Below the pieces are notes generated by a model. It did not search any database. It was not told the origin of the DNA and was given only the letters and a program-made list of their open reading frames with translations. The translations under genes were made by a program, and so were the position numbers. A stretch of 64,000 bases of DNA from Fulvimonas soli (lineage in GTDB: Bacteria; Pseudomonadota; Gammaproteobacteria; Xanthomonadales; Rhodanobacteraceae), in NCBI RefSeq assembly GCF_003148905.1, contig NZ_QGHC01000007.1:1-64000 (forward strand), read 5' to 3'. Of the stretch, positions 60,318 through 64,000 are shown one piece after another; position 1 is the stretch's first letter, and each line of letters starts with the position of its first letter.

Positions 60318-62504
60318 ATGCATCCGTTCCGTTCCGCCCACGCGGGCGCCTGGCTGTCGATCCTGCTCGCCGCGCTGCTGGCGCTGCCCGCGGCGGCGCG
60401 GCCGCAGGACCCGGAGGACGGCCTGCTGCCGGTCACCGAGGCCTACAGGCTCGGCGCCGACGCCGCCACGCCCGGCGTGCTGAAGCTGCACTGGACCATC
60501 GCGCCGGACTACTACCTCTACCGCGGCCGCATGGAGTTCAAGCCCGGCCCGGGCGTGACGCTGGGCGCGCCGTCCTTTCCCGATGGCGAGAAGCATCACG
60601 ACGAGTACCTCGGCGACGTGGAGATCTACCACCACGGCATCGACGCCAGCGTGCCGTACACGCTGGCCCCGGGCACCACGCGGCTGACGCTGGGCGTGCA
60701 GTTCCAGGGCTGCCACGAGGTCGACCCGAAGATCTGCTATCCGCCGCACACCGAACAGCTCGACCTGCCCGTGCCGGCGGCCGGCGCGGCGACTTCCGCG
60801 GCCGCACCCGCCGGCGGCGACCCGCTCGGCCGGGCGCTCGGCACGCTGGGCGCGGACAAGGCTTCCGCCGGCGGCGCGGCGCTGCCCGCCGAGCAGGCCT
60901 TCCGCCTGGAGGCGCTGGCGCAGGACCCGCACCACTTGCTGCTGCGCTGGACCATGCCGCCCGGCTACTACCTCTACCGCGACCAGACCGCGCTGCGCGC
61001 GCCGGACGCCCCCGGCCTCGCGCTGCGCCCGGCCTGGCCGGCCGGCGGCGTGCCGAAGGACGACCCGCACTTCGGCAAGGTCACCGTGTATTTCGGCCAG
61101 CTCGAGCTGCCGGTGGCGGTCGAGGGCGACCTCGGCGGCCGCGGCCGGCTGCGGGTCGAGGCCAGCTTCCAGGGCTGCCAGGACGGCGGACTGTGCTATC
61201 CGCTGATGACCCGCGCGCTGGACGTCGACCTCGGCGCCGGCGCGGCGGCCGGCGGCACGCCGGTCGAGACCGCGCCGGAGACGCGGCCCGCCGGCGCGCC
61301 GGCGGAGGAAAGCGGCCTGGCGCTCGCGCTGCTGCTCGCCCTCGCCGGCGGCCTGGTGCTGAACCTGATGCCGTGCGTGCTGCCGGTGCTCTCGCTCAAG
61401 GCGGTGGGGCTGCTGGAGAGCGGCGAGAACCCCGCGCGGCTGCGCCGCCACGCGCTGCTCTACACCGCCGGCGTGCTGGCGAGCTTCGTCGCGCTGGGCC
61501 TGGCGGTGACCGGCCTGAAGGCGGCCTGGGGCGTGCAGCTGCAGCAGCCGCTGGTGGTGGCGGCGCTGGCGCTGGTGATGCTGGCGGTGGGCCTGTCGAT
61601 GTCCGGCGTGGTGCAGTTCGGCGCCTCGCTGGGCAACGCCGGCGCCGCGCTGGCCAACCGCGCGGGCCCGGCCGGCGACTTCTTCACCGGCGTGCTGGCG
61701 GTGGTGGTGGCCAGCCCGTGCACCGCGCCGTTCATGGGCACCGCGCTGGCCTACGCCTTCGCCGCGCCGCGGCTGCACGCGCTGGCGGTGTTCCTGGCGC
61801 TGGGGCTGGGGCTGGCGCTGCCGTTCCTGGCGGTGGGCTTCGTGCCCGCGCTGGCGCGCCTGCTGCCGCGGCCGGGCCGCTGGATGGAGACGCTCAAGCA
61901 GGTGCTGGCCTTCCCGATGTACCTGTCCGCCGCCTGGCTGGCCTGGGTGCTGGCCAACCAGCGCGGCGCCGACGCGGTGGGCCTGCTGCTGGCCGCCGCG
62001 GTGCTGCTGGCGATGACGCTGTGGTGGTTCGAGCGCAGCCGCGGCCGCGGCGCCGGCGCGCGCGCGTTGCTGCTGCCGCTGGCGCTGCTCACCGCGCTGC
62101 CGCTGTACTGGCTGGCCGGCCTGCCGCGGCCGGTGGCCGCCGCGGCCGCGCAGTCCGGCATCGTCGCCTACTCGCCTGCAAGGCTGGCCGAGCTGCGCAA
62201 GGCCGGCACGCCGGTGTTCGTGGACATGACCGCCGACTGGTGCGTCACCTGCAAGGCCAACGAGCATACCGTGCTCGACACCGCGGCCTTCCGCGCCCTG
62301 CTGGCGCGCACCGGCACGGTCTACATGCAGGGCGACTGGACCGACGAGGACCCGGCGATCACCGCCTTCCTGCAGGCCTACCGCTCGCCCGGCGTGCCGC
62401 TGTACGTGGTGTTCCCCGCCGGCGGCGGCGCGGGCCGCAAACTGCCCACCGTGCTGACGCCCGCGCTGGTCGAGCGCGCGCTGACCGAGGCCGCGCGCCG
62501 ATGA
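60318..62504 (+). CDS. dsbD: Thiol:disulfide interchange protein DsbD with duplicated N-terminal domain
   Basis: The protein has 728 residues, against about 565 in E. coli. After a signal peptide (ends near 27) there are two N-terminal DsbD-alpha domains, about 30-155 (Cys132, Cys140) and about 190-305 (Cys287, Cys293). Eight membrane helices follow at about 333-600 with the conserved pair Cys353 ([10 protein letters not shown]) and Cys468 ([10 protein letters not shown]), and a C-terminal thioredoxin-like domain with DWCVTC (642-645). It passes electrons from cytoplasmic thioredoxin to periplasmic targets. The stop overlaps the tlpA-like gene (ATGA). Confidence 0.96.
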   Translation: MHPFRSAHAGAWLSILLAALLALPAAARPQDPEDGLLPVTEAYRLGADAATPGVLKLHWTIAPDYYLYRGRMEFKPGPGVTLGAPSFPDGEKHHDEYLGDVEIYHHGIDASVPYTLAPGTTRLTLGVQFQGCHEVDPKICYPPHTEQLDLPVPAAGAATSAAAPAGGDPLGRALGTLGADKASAGGAALPAEQAFRLEALAQDPHHLLLRWTMPPGYYLYRDQTALRAPDAPGLALRPAWPAGGVPKDDPHFGKVTVYFGQLELPVAVEGDLGGRGRLRVEASFQGCQDGGLCYPLMTRALDVDLGAGAAAGGTPVETAPETRPAGAPAEESGLALALLLALAGGLVLNLMPCVLPVLSLKAVGLLESGENPARLRRHALLYTAGVLASFVALGLAVTGLKAAWGVQLQQPLVVAALALVMLAVGLSMSGVVQFGASLGNAGAALANRAGPAGDFFTGVLAVVVASPCTAPFMGTALAYAFAAPRLHALAVFLALGLGLALPFLAVGFVPALARLLPRPGRWMETLKQVLAFPMYLSAAWLAWVLANQRGADAVGLLLAAAVLLAMTLWWFERSRGRGAGARALLLPLALLTALPLYWLAGLPRPVAAAAAQSGIVAYSPARLAELRKAGTPVFVDMTADWCVTCKANEHTVLDTAAFRALLARTGTVYMQGDWTDEDPAITAFLQAYRSPGVPLYVVFPAGGGAGRKLPTVLTPALVERALTEAARR

Positions 62505-63037
62505 TGACGCGCGCCAGCTGGCTGATCCTGGCGCTGGCCGTGCTGGCGGCCGCCGCCGGCGGCTGGCTGCAGCGCCGCTCGGCGCAGCTGCACGGCGACG
62601 GCGCGGCGCTGCTCGGCCAGCCGGCGCCAGAGCTGACCCTGCCGGACCTGGACGGCAGGCCGCATCGCCTGGCCGACTACCGCGGCCGGCGGGTGCTGCT
62701 CAACCTGTGGGCGAGCTGGTGCGCGCCGTGCCTGAAGGAAATGCCCGCGCTGGCCGCCGCCCAGGCCAAGTTCGGCGATCGTGGAGCCATCGTGCTCGGC
62801 ATCGGGATGGACGAGCCGGCGCGCGCGCGCGCCTTCCTGGCCGCGCACCCGGTGGGCTACCCGATCCTGCTCGGCCGGCTGGAACCGCCCGACACCGCCA
62901 CCGCCCTCGGCGACGCCGACGGCGTGCTGCCCTACAGCGTGCTGCTCGACGCCGACGGCCGTGTGCGGGCCGCGCGGCGCGGCACGCTCGACGCGGCCAC
63001 GCTGGAGCGCTGGCTCGCTCCCGAGCCCAAGCCCTGA
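62501..63037 (+). CDS. TlpA-like thioredoxin-fold protein
   Basis: The protein has 178 residues, membrane-anchored by an N-terminal helix ([18 protein letters not shown]). The thioredoxin domain has WCAPC (73-77) in the context [15 protein letters not shown]. It is a periplasmic thiol reductase of the TlpA/ResA type, used in cytochrome maturation or general reduction. Its start overlaps the dsbD stop, so DsbD is its probable electron donor. Confidence 0.93.
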   Translation: MMTRASWLILALAVLAAAAGGWLQRRSAQLHGDGAALLGQPAPELTLPDLDGRPHRLADYRGRRVLLNLWASWCAPCLKEMPALAAAQAKFGDRGAIVLGIGMDEPARARAFLAAHPVGYPILLGRLEPPDTATALGDADGVLPYSVLLDADGRVRAARRGTLDAATLERWLAPEPKP

Positions 63038-63187
63038 GCGGCTTCGCGCCCACATACGCTTCCGCACGGTTTAACGCGCGCTTCTCCTTCAAACATCGCC
63101 GAACTGCGCCGAACTGGACAACTTTGCTGACCACGCGCACACTTCGCCGGTCCCGGGGCCTGCCCGGATGCGCTGGAAACCGGACAC

Positions 63188-63637
63188 GTGGCGAAGATCC
63201 TGGTCCTGCACGGACCCAATCTCAACCTGCTGGGCACCCGCGAACCGGAGATCTACGGCCGCGACACGCTGGCCGACATCGACGCGCGCCTGGCCGCGCG
63301 CGCGGCCGAGGCCGGGCACGCGCTGGAGAGCTTCCAGAGCAACGCCGAGCACGCCCTGGTCGAGCGCGTGCACCGGGCGCGCGAGGAAGGGGTGGCGCTG
63401 ATCCTGATCAACCCCGGCGCCTTCACCCACACCAGCATCGCCCTGCGCGACGCGCTGGCCGCGGTGGCGATCCCGTTCGTGGAGGTGCACCTGTCCAACG
63501 TGCATGCGCGCGAGCCGTTCCGGCGGCACTCCTACCTGTCCGACCTCGCCGTCGGCGTGATCTGCGGCTTCGGCGGCGACAGCTACGCGCTGGCGCTGGA
63601 GGCGGCGCTGCGCCGGCTGGCGCGGTCCGCGAACTGA
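63188..63637 (+). CDS. aroQ: 3-dehydroquinate dehydratase, type II
   Basis: This 149-residue enzyme dehydrates 3-dehydroquinate to 3-dehydroshikimate in aromatic amino-acid synthesis. Signatures are [51 protein letters not shown] and the His in [14 protein letters not shown], then [12 protein letters not shown]. The start is GTG at 63188, which gives [11 protein letters not shown]. It lies just before accB, a common arrangement in gammaproteobacteria. Confidence 0.97.
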   Translation: MAKILVLHGPNLNLLGTREPEIYGRDTLADIDARLAARAAEAGHALESFQSNAEHALVERVHRAREEGVALILINPGAFTHTSIALRDALAAVAIPFVEVHLSNVHAREPFRRHSYLSDLAVGVICGFGGDSYALALEAALRRLARSAN

Positions 63638-63690
63638 CCCCTTTCCCTTTCCTGCCGCCGCGGCGGCATCCAAGACAGAGGCCTTGTCCC

Positions 63691-64000
63691 ATGGATCTGC
63701 GCAAGATCAAGAAACTGATCGACCTCCTGGAGGAATCCAACCTCGCCGAGCTGGAAATCAAGGAGGGCGAGGAAGTCGTGCGCCTGTCGCGCGTGCCCAA
63801 GGGCGGCGTGACCGTGGCCAGCGCGCCGGTGCAGGCCGCCGCGGCCCCGGCCGCCGCCCCCGCCGCCACGCCCTCCGCGGCTCCCGCGGAAGCCGCCCCG
63901 GCCGCCGACGCGCTGCCCGCCGGCCACGTGGTAAAGGCGCCGATGGTCGGCACCTTCTACGCCTCGGCCAGTCCCGGCGCGCCCGCCTTCGTGAAAGTCG
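63691..64000 (+). CDS. accB: Biotin carboxyl carrier protein, partial (runs off the right edge)
   Basis: The first 103 codons are present. [20 protein letters not shown] is the family N terminus, followed by a flexible Ala/Pro-rich linker (about 48-78), and then [20 protein letters not shown] begins the biotinyl domain. The biotin-accepting MKM lies beyond the edge. AccB carries CO2 for fatty-acid synthesis, and accC normally follows. Confidence 0.95.
   Translation, partial: MDLRKIKKLIDLLEESNLAELEIKEGEEVVRLSRVPKGGVTVASAPVQAAAAPAAAPAATPSAAPAEAAPAADALPAGHVVKAPMVGTFYASASPGAPAFVKV

Overview
The window is a stretch of bacterial chromosome with very high GC content and about 55 protein genes. It most resembles Xanthomonadales (Lysobacterales), probably Rhodanobacteraceae (Dyella, Rhodanobacter, Frateuria or Luteibacter type). 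That placement is an inference from gene content: a PPi-type phosphofructokinase, a K+-independent proton-pumping pyrophosphatase, Mpl, a bacterial ELM1-like protein, a small zinc-finger protein and a possible Clp (CRP-type) site. I see no transposase, integrase, phage gene, CRISPR array or tRNA. The left edge carries the promoter and leader of an rRNA operon that reads out of the window on the minus strand.

Layout. 1-400: rRNA promoter and leader. 401-4381: a small protein, rubredoxin, thiE-hemL and an argD-type aminotransferase. 4382-11498: the most distinctive region. Six co-directional genes match the Pseudomonas fapABCDEF functional-amyloid operon one for one in order and size. They comprise two secreted proteins that each carry three imperfect amyloid-type repeats, a periplasmic C39-like peptidase, an accessory protein and a coiled-coil/beta-barrel outer-membrane exporter. 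A near-consensus sigma-54 promoter and upstream palindromes precede the operon, and a VpsR-like sigma-54 activator gene lies convergent at its end. That activator's own promoter overlaps a perfect CRP/Clp-type site.

11499-20749: an SDR and Lon-domain pair, an ABC exporter, mpl, adk, PPi-dependent phosphofructokinase, an azoreductase beside a truncated LysR gene, and an RcnB-like protein. 20964-27432: hppA, an S9 prolyl oligopeptidase, a prolyl-4-hydroxylase-like dioxygenase and soluble pyrophosphatase. With adk and pfp this makes a loose pyrophosphate-metabolism neighbourhood. 27433-38338: two intergenic regions rich in repeats, an AraC regulator divergent from an unknown secreted protein, a LysR regulator divergent from an MFS-AKR-MDR operon, a ferritin-like protein, thiC with a TPP riboswitch, and tetR.

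38489-50157: pcm and tolC, then an envelope cluster (waaA, lpxL, GT2, O-antigen ligase, GT4), a zinc-finger protein, a Yip1-domain protein, YceI, a nitroreductase and an ELM1-like protein. 50163-56496: an MgtC-type protein, glnE, an LTA-synthase-like sulfatase and an Ala/Gly/His-rich secreted protein. 56617-64000: groEL-groES with a CIRCE element, cutA, an EamA permease, dsbD with two N-terminal domains, a TlpA-like thioredoxin, aroQ and the start of accB.

Genes are tightly packed. Several neighbours share ATGA stop/start overlaps (thiE-hemL, the ABC pair, AKR-MDR, dsbD-tlpA). Convergent genes are often separated only by a GC-rich palindrome touching a stop codon. Long ORFs in other frames are common at this GC content and were treated as shadows.
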